Shown one piece after another: positions 1 to 10,958 of a DNA stretch of 64,000 nucleotides. Both the position numbers and the translations under genes were made by a program. Source of the DNA: Carposina sasakii (Eukaryota > Arthropoda > Insecta > Lepidoptera > Carposinidae); NCBI GenBank assembly GCA_014607495.2, contig CP053153.1:13206001-13270000 (forward strand). Direction: 5' to 3'. Position 1 is the stretch's first letter, and each line of letters starts with the position of its first letter. The notes beneath the pieces were generated by a model that saw only the letters and a program-made list of their open reading frames with translations, had not been told where the DNA came from and ran no database searches.

Positions 1-739
1 TGCTTTGTTCTGAGCGTCTACAACGGTTCCGTTTCGGCTTCGATCCAACTCGAGAATTGGCCCCCTGCATACAATCAACGTTTGACATTACTCTGATTGC
101 TCTATAATTAACTAACTTTTAGATCAATTCGCATGTCAATAAATTCGAGGTGTGAACTATTATGTGCTATCGTGAACTATAGTGTGCTATTGTCGGTAAA
201 TTACCAGCATTAGTTCGTTGGGCCTCGATCTATATTATTATTGTAAACATTGCTTTAATTTAAGATAGAATAAGCCATTTAAAATACTTCATATCGTATC
301 ACTGTTTTAAAAGAACTGTGAAAATATTGGCACGAGTATATCGTCACTAAACTTATATTATTAACTAATATAATAATAATAATGGTTTTTCTGGTAAGGT
401 TAGGATTGGCAGGATCGATTTACTAACTTGCGATTGGTCGGCAACCGGTCGCAAAATGTCTAAATGCGCCTGATTCAAAGAACACTATTCTGTACCTAAT
501 CTATGAGTGTGGGTCAGACTTTTTAATCTAGCTAGTAGGATAATACCAAATATCATGTTTGACAGCGATTATCTAGCGATTGCGACCGGTTGCGTGTTAG
601 ATAATCAGCCTGCGGAAGTTCTCTCAGACGATGACACAGCAGCTTGTCCCTGATTTTTACATCTGGCTTCGTATGCTTAGGATTAGGTTTTGGCTACCCT
701 ATTCCTAAAAGTGTAAAGTTACGTTACCGACGCCCTATA
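1..739. other. Non-coding stretch, no gene recognised
   Basis: AT-rich sequence with no convincing coding exon. A short (TAA)n microsatellite lies near 369-383. Bases 610-655 contain one copy of a dispersed repeat motif (TCTCAGACGAT followed by AGCAGCTTGTCCCTGAT) that recurs at least five more times in the window. Nothing else was recognised. Confidence 0.5.
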
Positions 740-1120
740 CTGGGTGATTTTTGGTCGTCAACGTTCCCCAATAAAATTGGAATCTCCTCATCATCACGAT
801 CATTTTTCTCCATGGAAGCATGGGAAGTGTCTGGTTTCCAAAATATTTGGGTCCAAAGTTGAATAAATAGACTGCGTTTTTCTGTATATATGCACATTGA
901 CGCGTGTAGCAAGATTTTTTCACGAGCAATAATCAATATCTGTCTATAAAAAAACTAGCATAAACACTGGACACTAAAAATTTCGCCCGAACAAGTAATT
1001 AAAAAAAAAACTTTTAAAAAAATTACATCGTTTCCCAGCATTTTTTTTGGTTTAAACTTACTTTATTTGCTATATAGAGTACATACCCTTCGTTAAGGGT
1101 GGCAACGAAAAAACATCCTG
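740..1120. mobile_element. MITE, TA-target type, copy A
   Basis: About 381 bp closely matching 46669-47054, including GATTTTTGGTCGTCAACG at the left, TTTCGCCCGA in the middle and AAGGGTGGCAACG at the right. The right end reads CATCCTG followed by TA. The left end is preceded by TA and is an imperfect inverted match to the right end. It has no coding capacity. The short ORFs inside it are therefore spurious. Confidence 0.7.
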
Positions 1121-1987
1121 TATAAAATGGAGGCAAAAAAGTACTAAAGTTTTTCGCATAAGTAGAAGTTGACGCGCTGCGTCTCCGGTTTATTTACGTT
1201 CCGTGGTGTCACCTAGTAGTTAGTGAGCTGTGCCGTATACTTAGTATTCACAGCACATCGAGGGAAAGTAATGTATAGGATAATCCAAGTCGTTACTAGA
1301 ATTAAGTTGGTAGTTTGCGTTTCCACGTTAAGTCCACTCAGAGCTGACTTAGATTTGCACCTTGTGCAACACTTTTGAGAAAGTAGTCCATACCTTATTG
1401 GGTGGCTGATCTTCGGTGTTCTATACTAAAATGCATTGAAATTATGGTATAATACCTATCTATCTACCGTGTCTGTTTGATTCTATGGCTTAGCTATAAA
1501 AGTAGACATATTGACAGACTAAAGAGACCAAAAAGAGAATGTGATATCGCAGTGTCACAAAAAACTCATAGACAAACTCTAAGTGCTTCAAAAAACTTTG
1601 ACCCAAATAAGAACAAAAATGAAACCTTGGTACAAAAACTCTATTGTGAGACATAAGTAATTTAATGACGATCAAATTCATTCATAAGATGAAGTAACTT
1701 GCTCCAATAAACTTGTCGCTTTCATCAAATAGCAAGTCATAATGACATTGACATTTGTCAAACTGAATAGGCGTGCGCGGGAGTGCACATCGGAGTGATG
1801 TCTCATTGCTTGTGATTATAAGATCTGTGATTTAGTTTGATTAAACTGCAAATTGTTCTGTGTGGGTTTGAATATAATAAAGGATAATCCAAATGAATCA
1901 TGTAAAAATTTCTTTATTCCTGTTAAAATGGTATAAAAGTATTATATTACATCTTCATGTCCTCATAGAACCATAATGAGCAGTTTA
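1121..1987. other. Non-coding stretch between repeats
   Basis: No splice-bounded reading frame or RNA gene was recognised. Short open frames here are AT-rich and low in complexity, with no conserved motif. Confidence 0.4.
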
Positions 1988-4555
1988 ATTCAAATTCAAA
2001 TTCAAAATCATTTATTCGACATGAAAGCATTAACACTTGTTTGTCGATTGTCTAATTACATGTTACTTTCTATGTTCGCACCCCAAAAATGAAACCGCTA
2101 CCAAACAAAAAAGGAGGTGAATTTAAACAACCCAAAAATAAATAAATCGCAAAGCTTTTGCTTTGGCAACGGTCACCACCCCAAGGTGCGATTTGTTACG
2201 GTCTGTCAGGCATAAGTTAGCGATTCGGGGCTTAATAGCCACCAACGTGGAGAATAAGAGTTAAGGTCGCCTAAAGACGAAATCCAGAAGAGCTGCTACA
2301 CAGTTCTCCTTTATGGCAAAACCAACATTAGGTCTGACACACTGCATGATTCTACTATTACTGTTACACTATCTCAGTGAAGTGTCACTGCTTGGAAGAA
2401 GAAATAGCAAGAAAACTCCCAGCGACACAGTCAAAACTAAGTAACATATTAACAAAAGAATCTTACATTGGATAAGATATCAGATAGTAACACTTAACTC
2501 ATTTAGTGTGTATAAATTCAATTATCATAACATAATTAATTTAAATTCATATAAATTACATACCCACTTACACAAAGTAAGTACAGGTCCATGTCAAATT
2601 TAAACTGTATAAATAAAAATAAAAATGTGTACACAGAGTACAAGTCAATGTCAAATAAGTATCTACTAAACTAAACTATAAAATATAAAAAAAATATATA
2701 TTTGTGTACAATAGTACAAGTCGACGGTAAAATGTGAATAGAAGAGCTAACGTGTCATTCAGAACTTAAATATATAATACCTATAGCTGGTAATAACATT
2801 TGAATGAAGAAGTCACGCATGATACACTATAGCGCTTCTGGTCACATTCACCAACACATATTAACTATACCTACTAAGCTAAATATAAAAGTAAAACATA
2901 GATTGCGTAACTTGGGGATGCTAGAACAATTCACTTCCATGGCTCGCTATCATTTAAATATTCTAATACTGTATAATATTCTTTCATGCAAAGTTTTTTC
3001 TTCACAATGTTTTTAAATTTACAGATAGGTAGCCCTTTGAGTGTATCTGGAAGCTTGTTGTAGAAAAGTATACATTGACCCATGAATGATTTACTGACTT
3101 TGCGGAGACGGGACACATGAGCAACAAGTCTGTTCTTACCTCTTGTATTTATTTTGTGCACATCAGACATTTTATTAAATTTATCTAAATTCTTATGAAC
3201 ATATAATAAATTTTCATAAATATAATTCGAAGCTAAAGTCATTATATTCAATTCTTTAAATTTCTCACGTAATGTGACCCTGGACCCTAAGTTTAGAATT
3301 GCACGGACAGCTCTTTTTTGTAAGATAAATATTGACTCCCAATCAGCTGCGCTTCCCCATAATAAAATACAGTATGTCATAATACTATGGAAATAGCTAA
3401 AATAAACAATTCTAGCAGTCTCGACATCTGTCAGTAGACGAATTCTCTTAACTGCATAGGCTGCAGAACTAAGTTTCTTACTTAGTTTTTCAATGTGAGG
3501 ACCCCATTGTAATTTGGCATCCAAAGTTATGCCCAAGAAAACAGTCGAATCCACTTGATCCAGTCTCTCGTCGCCTATGTAAACATCAGTTCTAACTTGT
3601 TTCACGTTGGGAGTAGAAAATTTTATTAATTTCGTTTTCCTACTATTAAGGACAAGATTATTATTACTAAACCAATATAACACTTTAGAGAGAGCACTGT
3701 TCACCACGTCATATACGATGAGCTGCCTCTTTACTTTAAATAGTAAGGAGGTGTCATCTGCAAACAATACTATTTCATGCTCATTACCTACAAAGTATGG
3801 CAAATCATTTATATAAATACGGAAAAGAAACGGACCAAGGATTGAACCTTGTGGGACACCTATTGTGACGCGCGATCCCGGTGATCGTTTTCCGTTCACA
3901 TCTACCTTCTGAATCCTATCGTTCAAATAGGACATCAGAAGATAGAGGGCCCCACCCCGTATACCATAATGTTCTAATTTTCGAATTAAAATTTCATGGT
4001 GGACACAATCAAACGCTTTTGACAAGTCACAGAATACTCCCAGTGCGTCATGTGACTCCTCCCAAGCGTCGACAATGTGTCTTAACAACTCAACTCCCGC
4101 GTCGATAGTAGACCGCCCCTTGGTGAAGCCATACTGCTTATTGCTAAAAATGTTGTTATTATCGAAGTGCCTGGACAATTGTTCTAAAATTAGTTTTTCA
4201 AAGATTTTACTGATTGTTGGGAGTACTGATATCGGGCGAAAGTTACCTGGATCAGAAGATTCTCCTGACTTGAACAACGGAATAACTTTACTATGTTTCA
4301 TTAAATCAGGAAAAACTCCTTTGTCTATACAATTATTAAAAACGCTTGCTAGCGGAGTACTTATTACATCTATTATTGAACCTAACGTTTTCACCGATAG
4401 GCCCCATAGGTCAGCGGTTTTTTTGGAGTAGATGGATTTAAAAGTTTTAATTATATCTTTGTAGTTAACATAGGAAAATGAAAAATCCCTCTCACACGCT
4501 GTTACACTGTTTTTGAGCAAAGATGCAGATAATTTAAATTCATATAAAATGTAAA
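1988..4555 (-). mobile_element. 5'-truncated non-LTR retrotransposon (LINE, CR1/Jockey-like)
   Basis: A LINE copy read on the - strand. Its 3' end is marked by AATAAA (TTTATT on the + strand at 2011-2016) followed by a (TTTGAA)3-type microsatellite at about 1989-2006, a form of 3' tail common in lepidopteran CR1-like elements. The body carries a long uninterrupted reverse transcriptase frame (2931-4520). No apurinic endonuclease domain or ORF1 precedes it, so the copy is 5'-truncated near 4530-4555, as is usual for target-primed insertion. The 5' boundary is approximate. No clean target-site duplication was identified. Confidence 0.75.
2931..4520 (-). CDS. LINE reverse transcriptase, partial ORF2
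   Basis: An open frame of 529 codons with the standard non-LTR RT blocks: NFRPIS at about residue 93, the palm motif FCDLSKAFD at about 163-171 with the first catalytic aspartate, GVPQGSILGP at about 221, and the catalytic FADD box at about 253-256. The thumb and C-terminal region follow with no stop. The frame appears to continue upstream of the first methionine (into about 4545), so that methionine is probably internal. The endonuclease domain normally fused N-terminal to this RT is absent. The product would copy its own RNA at a nicked target. This copy cannot be autonomous, but the intact RT frame suggests a fairly young insertion. The family is CR1/Jockey-like by motif; the exact clade was not determined. 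Confidence 0.85.
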   Translation of the reverse strand: MLKNSVTACERDFSFSYVNYKDIIKTFKSIYSKKTADLWGLSVKTLGSIIDVISTPLASVFNNCIDKGVFPDLMKHSKVIPLFKSGESSDPGNFRPISVLPTISKIFEKLILEQLSRHFDNNNIFSNKQYGFTKGRSTIDAGVELLRHIVDAWEESHDALGVFCDLSKAFDCVHHEILIRKLEHYGIRGGALYLLMSYLNDRIQKVDVNGKRSPGSRVTIGVPQGSILGPFLFRIYINDLPYFVGNEHEIVLFADDTSLLFKVKRQLIVYDVVNSALSKVLYWFSNNNLVLNSRKTKLIKFSTPNVKQVRTDVYIGDERLDQVDSTVFLGITLDAKLQWGPHIEKLSKKLSSAAYAVKRIRLLTDVETARIVYFSYFHSIMTYCILLWGSAADWESIFILQKRAVRAILNLGSRVTLREKFKELNIMTLASNYIYENLLYVHKNLDKFNKMSDVHKINTRGKNRLVAHVSRLRKVSKSFMGQCILFYNKLPDTLKGLPICKFKNIVKKKLCMKEYYTVLEYLNDSEPWK

Positions 4556-5249
4556 CTCAATAATTTAGTTTTATAGATTTTAGTATCGAAAAATATTTAT
4601 TAAGTGGTCGTACCTAATGATGAGAATAAGTGGACTTATCCACATACACGTATACCCTTTACCATGGCCAGGTCTTTGCCAGTTTTTTTTTGTTCAGTGC
4701 TCCAAAGTTAACGAAGTTGATTGGTAGATGGTTCTCTAATTTTTGTGCTCTCTAATTTATGTGAGATAATTCAAATTCTATGATTCATACACTTGTAGGT
4801 CATATCTAAGCAATTCACATTCTTTAGGATGACTACAATTCATTACGCAATTAGACTTTCATACTAGTTCTAGGAACATTGTCGAGCAACTTACTCATGT
4901 AACTATTTCGAGATATTTTTGAACTTAGCCTCGAAGGCAAACATTTTTGAACTTCCTGTAACAGTTTTAGATTAGAAAGAAAATGAAAGAATGATTGAAT
5001 AAACTTGATTATACATTGTATAGTAACTGCATCTTTGTACCGACAGTAATCATTAGCTTTTTTTAATAATGGCCCCATAACATGCGTTAGCATTTTAAAA
5101 TTTTACATTATTTTAATGTTGACTTATCACAGTGAAATTTATTACTAAAACTTGAAATTTAAACCTAGATCGATTAAATAAATTTTAGGTTTTTTTTTGC
5201 CAAATTATAACTACTAATCAAAACCAAACATTCCATTTTAACTTAAAAG
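4556..5249. other. Stretch upstream of the Spatzle-like gene
   Basis: No initiator exon for the downstream gene could be identified here. The sequence is AT-rich. The small minus-strand open frame at 4851-5093 has no recognisable motif. Confidence 0.35.
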
Positions 5250-5473
5250 ATAGCATTAAAAAAGTCCTTTATTTTGAAATTGGAAGGTATTTCGTCCTCT
5301 TTGCTCATCACATTTATTTTTATGCAGTTGGTATGGACATCAGCGAGTGGGGGCAACGGATACAGCTGTCCTTACGGCCAGAACTGTGGATTTGAACCTG
5401 CAGCCCCAGGTCGCAATCCTCCATGCGCACAGCCAGGCCTTACCTACTGCGTGCATCCGGATCCATACCCTGA
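5250..5473 (+). CDS. Spatzle-like gene, exon with signal peptide and N-terminal cysteine block
   Basis: The frame is open from after the stop at 5244-5246. The acceptor is probably the AG at 5248-5249, or less likely 5285-5286. It encodes ISSSLLITFIFMQLVW, a strongly hydrophobic signal sequence, followed at once by the CPYGQNC cysteine block. The donor GTAAGT begins at 5474 in phase 2. The only in-frame ATG (5322) sits in the middle of the hydrophobic run, which argues against it as the true start. Confidence 0.75.
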
Positions 5474-8400
5474 GTAAGTATTTCAGACACAGCTGGATTT
5501 TCAAAGTTCATTTCTCACTGCAATCAAGAGAGGGCTTGGACCATGCCCCCCACGCCACTGCTCCAGTGTTGGTAGACCGGTGGCCAGAACTTCATTTGCT
5601 GATTGGCAGGGTGTGTCACGAAATATTATGGCACCCTTATATCTCAGATATCTGCTGGATGGGGGGTTAGAGATACGGGCTTTCACTAAAATACCTCAGC
5701 TGCATCCCAGAAACTCTGGAGCATTCTCTCATGCGATGATCTGGTAAATTGCCTGATCTGGCATTCTGGCATCTTACATCTAAGCCACAAGCTTTTACCA
5801 AAAACTAAACGTAGCTGAGCGTTCTCTCAAGTCATGATCTGGCAACTAGTCAATGATCTTTTACAACTAGCCCACAAGCTTTTAGCATAGGCTAAACGTA
5901 GGAGCTGATTTAACCCTGTAGTTCCGACCACCCTATTCTACGAACACCGCCGTATATACCTGTTTTCTTCTTGTTACTTCTTTATCTTCATTCACACACA
6001 CACTTTCCAGGCAAATCATCCGCAAGTTGATAGAAGGTGGTCAATACGACATTCGAACGCTGCTATCCGACGAAAGTAGAGACGACTTCGGAGCTAAGAA
6101 GACCGAGTTTCCATACGGCTACGGTCCCAACTCATTGCCGCATGTGGATCAGATCTCACTGGTTGAAGACTCGTTGTATAATAAGAACTATAACACTAAG
6201 TTTCATACTAGATTTAACCATGGTAAGTGAAGCTTCTACTTCAATATGTTTTATAGTACCTATACGTATAGTGACAGCCAGGAAAATATTGACACGGCAA
6301 CTTCAGACCATGATTCTGAGGCGAAATCCACTGAAAATTTTCGCAGGAAAATTCCAAAATTTTCCGATATTTTTGATTTTTTTTTTTCAGGAAAAAAATA
6401 GTTTAGTTCGTTTAATTATCTAAGTATAACGACCTAAAAACAAAATTTTAAGCTTTGAATAATAAAAAAAAAAGTTACGCTCAAGAAAGTTTAATTAACT
6501 GATCAACCTTAATGGGGAGTCACTAGTGATAAAAAAAACAGCAATGTATCACACAATAACCAAAAAGCTCATTTAACTAGTCACAGGATCGCTCGATGCA
6601 GTTAGCGCGCAAAGAAAACATTGCGGATAATCAAATTAAAAACGCATTTCCTGCGAATAATAACACTGTCGCATAACTCAAAACAATGGTACTTCTTCAG
6701 TATTTCAGTATTTGCCTTGCTGTCACACACACATACCCTGTATAATAGAGAAATTTTTCCAGTTTAAAGAAACTTTTTTGAAAGCTTGTTCCAAAAGGTT
6801 CTCTGTCCTGTCTGACTAATTTCCTATATCCTCTTCAATCACCCACATATATGAATGCTTACTTACTTTTCAGTATGGATATGTTTTTGTCAGTATAATT
6901 AATAAAATCTGTTTAATACGGCTTTCAGACATATTCTCCCAAAAGACGCCCCTCCAGCCCCCATCACCGGTAGACCCATCACCCTACAACATCAACGCGT
7001 ACCAAGCCTCTAACTACTCCAAATTCGGTTTCCATGGTTACACAGCACCCGGCAACTACTGGAACCCTGCCACTTCTACCAACCAGTTCGATTACGACAA
7101 GAAACTGTACAGGCAAACGAACTCGGGTCAAGTGGGGTATAACTCGGGTTTTTACAATCCTAATATGTACCCTACCGGGTACACCGATGATTGGTTGAGA
7201 CAGACTGCCAATGGGGTGTCGCAGTACAACCCTAATGAGTGGTGGAAGTAAGTAATTTTATTAGTTGTAGGTATTGTTTTTAATCTGAGTAATACTCTTC
7301 AAGTAAAGTAAGTGCCATCCGGTAGTTTCACATAGCTTACGGTTGTCTTGGTTTTCCGGTAAAATCAACCCTACTTCAATGGACAGACTGTGGAGGGACC
7401 AGAAAGTAAATAATCTCATTACCGTACGAGAAACCAAGCGCAGACTGCTAATATAACAATCTGAGACCAAAACGTCACCGAAAAAACATTTTCTTTGTCA
7501 TAAACTTTATTTGTGAAAACTTTACTGTGTACAATAAAGCATTAGAATTAGAATTAAAAAACATAATTAGTTAATTACTTAACCACCAATTTGCATATTT
7601 TGAATTAGGTACGTAGGTTTTCTGAAAATTAATACTTACGTACGACAATCGACAAAGATCTGTTTCGTAAGCATGACATTGTGAGCATTTTTCAAAATCA
7701 GAAATGTTATGTGTATCCCATGTTTCAATCAATATTTTTTGGTCCAGGTACCTAACGCCATCTGGCGGCGATGTGATGGTGCAGCGCTCCGTGCCGTTCC
7801 CGTCACGAACACGTCGGCGTCGAAACGCTGAGCTTGTTCAGGCCGCGTCGCAGCGCAAGCTTACAGGCGCCGAAGCTCTGAGGATCGCGCTGGGGCTAGC
7901 CAGGTTTGTATGATTTATTAGTTATTTTAAATGTCGTAAGTGTTAGTGTGTTTAAAATAATTCGGTAAGTATGTAGGTAGATACGTAAGTATACTCGTAT
8001 AATGTAATTGTACAGGGGTACAAACATTTTTAGCTAAATTTCTGTCAGAATTTTCTGCCTATTGCGGCCTGACATTATACCTACCTATCTTAATTTTTAC
8101 TTTTTATTTTGTTCAATTGTGTCCGTAAAAGTTTCATAAAATCTATACTTTACTTTTCAGAAGGAACCTAGTTTTTTAAGTCAAACAACATTAATAGACA
8201 TTAAGTTAGCTTCGACGAAGAACATCATTTCAATAGGGCCACCCTTGGAAAATATCTAAAAAATCGCATGCCCATTCTTATCTCATGCTATTTTCCAGTG
8301 AAGAAACATCAGCGGAAAGGCCGCGTCGTCAGACATCCATCACGGAGGCGCTGTGCCAGGTCCGTACCGAGTTCGTGCCGATCCGGGCCGCACTCAACAA

Positions 8401-9389
8401 CAAGGGCAACTGGCGATACGTCGTTAACATGCCGGAGAACATGACGCAGCTGGTCCGGGCTGAGATATGCATGTAAGTGATTAAGTAAATACTTAAATAA
8501 AAATTTTATTTTTATCAAAAATACACAAATGTTACTCAGCACATTTTCCGTGCTGACATCGGACAAAATTAACACAACGACGAATCTAATGATACCCACT
8601 TGTCAAGCTTAAATGCGACAAGCCTTTTAGGTTCTAGCTAGAGCGTGACAAAGAAATATACATTACATACAAACATTGATAAATACGTAAACACTCTAAA
8701 AACATAACCCTTCTTCTGGCGCAGTCGGGTAAAAATGGTATATGGTTTATTCTACTTGATTGCAGTAAACGGTAATTAACTATAGGTACCTAATTGACTA
8801 TACCTAAAGTTCTGTTATCTACTAATTTATACCTACCATCAATCTACCATCGGTATGCAGATAAACCTAACCGATTTTTGTGTTACCGCATAATCATGTT
8901 ATCCATGTAAAATATTAAAATAAACAAATTTAAAATAAAATAAGAAAAACTTTGGCCCCTGAAATAAGAAAGTGGTAAAAGTTTTGTCCTCCCGCTAAAG
9001 TTTACCCGCCAAAACATTTGGAATAGCGCCATCTGTTCTCTGTATTTTGAACTTGAATCTTATCTGTCTTTGCAAAGCGCCAACGAGTAGAAATATCTAA
9101 TTATTTTCCTGTTTGATATAAATAATGTAATGTAGGTACATACATTGAAGATTATTTTTATAATAATTTAAGATACTTATGCCACTTTAGTTATATTTTT
9201 ATTTATATTTATTTCAGGTCAAAAGAATGCAACGGTGTGTGCTCACTACCTCTAGGATACACTTCCCGTTGCGAACAAAAATACATTCAGAAGAGATTAG
9301 TGGCCCTTCAAGCAAATGGACAAAACCTATATACAGATGTATTCTGGATACCCAGTTGTTGCCAATGTACTATAGTAAACAGTGAATAA
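5250..9389 (+). CDS. Spatzle-family neurotrophin-like ligand (Spatzle-5-like), six exons, 5' end unresolved
   Basis: Coding exons are about 5250-5473, 6011-6222, 6929-7247, 7748-7903, 8299-8472 and 9218-9389, all with GT-AG borders and matching phases (2,1,2,2,2). Together they encode roughly 400-420 residues. Order: hydrophobic secretion signal, a cysteine block (CPYGQNCGFEP, then NPPCAQPGLTYC), LLSDESRDDFG, a Tyr/Asn/Pro-rich prodomain, a basic stretch RTRRRR, a furin-type RPRR, then a cystine knot with eight cysteines ending DVFWIPSCCQC. Spatzle proteins are secreted, cleaved by proteases and bind Toll receptors in immunity, patterning and neurotrophic signalling. The N-terminal block and NGQNLYTD..FWIPSCC resemble Spatzle-5 (neurotrophin 2) as I remember it. 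That subtype is an inference; the family is clear. No ATG lies upstream in frame before a stop at 5244-5246, so the start is probably in an unseen upstream exon. Confidence 0.85.
6011..6222 (+). CDS. Spatzle-like gene, prodomain exon 2
   Basis: The acceptor is TTCCAG at 6005-6010 and the donor GTAAGT begins at 6223. It continues the conserved prodomain with QIIRKLIEGGQYDIRTLLSD, then DESRDDFG, which follows the YP dipeptide ending the previous exon. Confidence 0.85.
6265..6740. mobile_element. Tc1/mariner-like MITE inside Spatzle-like intron
   Basis: A 476-bp copy of the family whose intact inverted termini read CAGGGTGTTTGTGACAGCC. The left end here is degenerate (GTATAGTGACAGCC); the right end is TTGCCTTGCTGTCACAC to ACCCTG followed by TA. 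Internal blocks match the copies at 42827, 9628 and 63181. It has no coding capacity. Confidence 0.75.
6929..7247 (+). CDS. Spatzle-like gene, Tyr/Asn/Pro-rich prodomain exon 3
   Basis: The acceptor is CTTTCAG at 6922-6928 and the donor GTAAGT begins at 7248. It is 319 nt and enters in phase 1. The encoded segment is rich in Tyr, Asn, Pro and Gly (for example NYSKFGFHGYTAPGNYWNP) with no cysteines, as expected for the variable linker of a Spatzle pro-region. Confidence 0.85.
7748..7903 (+). CDS. Spatzle-like gene, basic prodomain exon 4
   Basis: The acceptor is GGTCCAG at 7741-7747 and the donor GTTTGT begins at 7904. It encodes a basic cluster PSRTRRRRNAE that could be a first proprotein-convertase site, followed by a helix-like ALRIALGLA stretch. 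Confidence 0.8.
8299..8472 (+). CDS. Spatzle-like gene, maturation site and first half of cystine knot
   Basis: The acceptor is TTTTCCAG (8291-8298) and the donor GTAAGT begins at 8473. RPRR (8318-8329) is a furin-type site directly before the mature domain. The mature domain starts ITEALCQVRTEF and contains LNNKGNWRYVVN and AEIC. Confidence 0.9.
8602..8740. repeat. Dispersed repeat fragment in Spatzle-like intron
   Basis: It contains AAATGCGACAAGCC, TTTAGGTTCTAG, AACATAACCCTTCTTCTGG and GTCGGGTAA. The same blocks recur in order at 40852-40931. It is a fragment of a high-copy lepidopteran repeat whose full structure is not visible here. Confidence 0.6.
9218..9389 (+). CDS. Spatzle-like gene, terminal cystine-knot exon
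   Basis: The acceptor is ATTTCAG at 9211-9217. It encodes KECNGVC, SRCEQKYIQKRLVALQ and DVFWIPSCCQC, the signature of the Spatzle cystine knot, and ends NSE-stop (TAA 9387-9389). Five of the eight mature-domain cysteines lie after the CNGVC pair begins. Confidence 0.93.
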
Positions 9390-9395
9390 AATAAA
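9385..9395 (+). terminator. Overlapping polyadenylation signals at the Spatzle-like stop codon
   Basis: Two AATAAA hexamers (9385-9390 and 9390-9395) share bases with the stop codon at 9387-9389. If used, they would give an extremely short 3' UTR. Later AATAAA motifs also exist downstream, so use of these is an inference. Confidence 0.45.
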
Positions 9396-9627
9396 TTGTG
9401 ATTTTATAAAGTTGATAAGATTAGTTCGTAGAACTGGTAATTACGCTATTCAACGCTAGATGGCGCTAGTTACCTACTACACAGTTTAGTGCTCAACATA
9501 CTTAATGGTTCAAAGAAGAGACCGTTTCACCAAATATTCAGATCTTGTGGTTTTTGGTGTGGCCAGTAACTAAGTACGAGTAGGTCCCGATTTAACAGTC
9601 GGGAGTAAACTCAATATAGTAGCTATA

Positions 9628-10149
9628 CAGGGTGTGGGTGACAGCCAGGCAAATACTGAAATGCTGAACAAGTACCATTGTGTTGAGTTATACGACAGTG
9701 TTATTACTCGCAGGAAATGTATTTTTGATTTGATTATCAGTAGGTAATTTTTATTTTGATGTCATTATCTAAGGCCTAATTTAAACGAACAAAACTATTT
9801 TTTTTAAATATGAAAAAAAATAGTTTTACGGTGTGGGTGACAGCCAGGCAAATACTGAAATGCTGAACAAGTACCATTGTGTTGAGTTATACGACAGTGT
9901 TATTACTCGCAGAAAATGTATTTTTGATTTGATTATCAGTAGGTAATTTTTATTTTGATGTCATTATCTAAGGCCTAATTTAAACGAACAAAACTATTTT
10001 TTTTAAATATGAAAAAAAATATCGGAAAATTTTGGAATATTCCTGCGACAATTTTCAGTGTTTTCCACCTCAGAATCATGGTCTGAAGTCACGGTATTAA
10101 TATTTGCCTGGCTGTCACAAACACATGTATAACACTGTATAACACCCTG
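9628..10149. mobile_element. Tc1/mariner-like MITE with internal tandem duplication
   Basis: Bounded by TA on each side, with CAGGGTGTGGGTGACAGCC at the left and GCCTGGCTGTCACAAACAC plus CACCCTG at the right. It is the same family as 6265, 42827 and 63181, but in opposite orientation to those copies. The first ~190 bp are repeated almost identically from 9830 (unit about 199 bp). The right edge carries three short TGTATAACA-type repeats. Confidence 0.75.
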
Positions 10150-10958
10150 TATAACATTCGGGCCCCGTATTATGTAGGTATAGCAAAAGCAAGCGACAGC
10201 GGACAGCAATAATTTGTGGGTACAATATTCGATGATCGCTTGAAATTCATATTAAGTACCTACATAACAGCAATCTCAAAACCTCTGCTTTGCTTTTGCA
10301 AGATACGTCATCTCCCCACGGATTTGTTTGGTGGTGTGGACTCTACCAGCAAGTTCTCAACACTGCCTTATTATTAATCTTGTATACTTCTAGTTTATTT
10401 TCGAAGTCATGACATGTGATTGTGTGGAATAGGTACTATCTATACCTTGCATTTCTGCAGTGGTGAGGTAATTACTTAGTATAATGTCACGAGCTTTTCT
10501 GAACTTCGTCCCTAAAATGTATGCGGAAGGAAATGACTGTGACAATGTCATTTTTAGTTTTACGGAGTCATATTGCTTGATGGCATATTTTGGTATTAAA
10601 GTTATCGTCCTAAAGGCAGAGTATTATAATTTTATTGTATAATTAATTAAAAATTGTATCGGTAACTTTACATAACAAGTATTAATAGAAACTTTGTAAA
10701 TATTAATATAATAAAGGTTATTTAAATAAGTTTTGTTTTAAATAAAACGCACCGGGAAAATGCTGTGACCTTTTCATATCGCTGCCGTCTATAAAGTGTG
10801 ATTTTCCTATATCATATACCTATGCCCTAATTAACTAATAACTGTATTTGTACTATGAAACTAACCCTCTATAGAGAATTTGTTCACCGAGACTTGGAAT
10901 TACAATATTATTATGATTATTTTTAAGTTCGATGGATAGTGGTAACATTCGATTTATA
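10150..10958. other. Intergenic, nothing recognised
   Basis: AT-rich sequence downstream of the Spatzle-like gene. No exon with splice borders, RNA gene or clear repeat boundary was seen. Confidence 0.4.

Noticed and set aside
5347..5670. 107-codon frame overlapping the Spatzle-like first exon
   Set aside because: It is out of frame with the conserved cysteine block and reads through a clear GTAAGT donor into intron.
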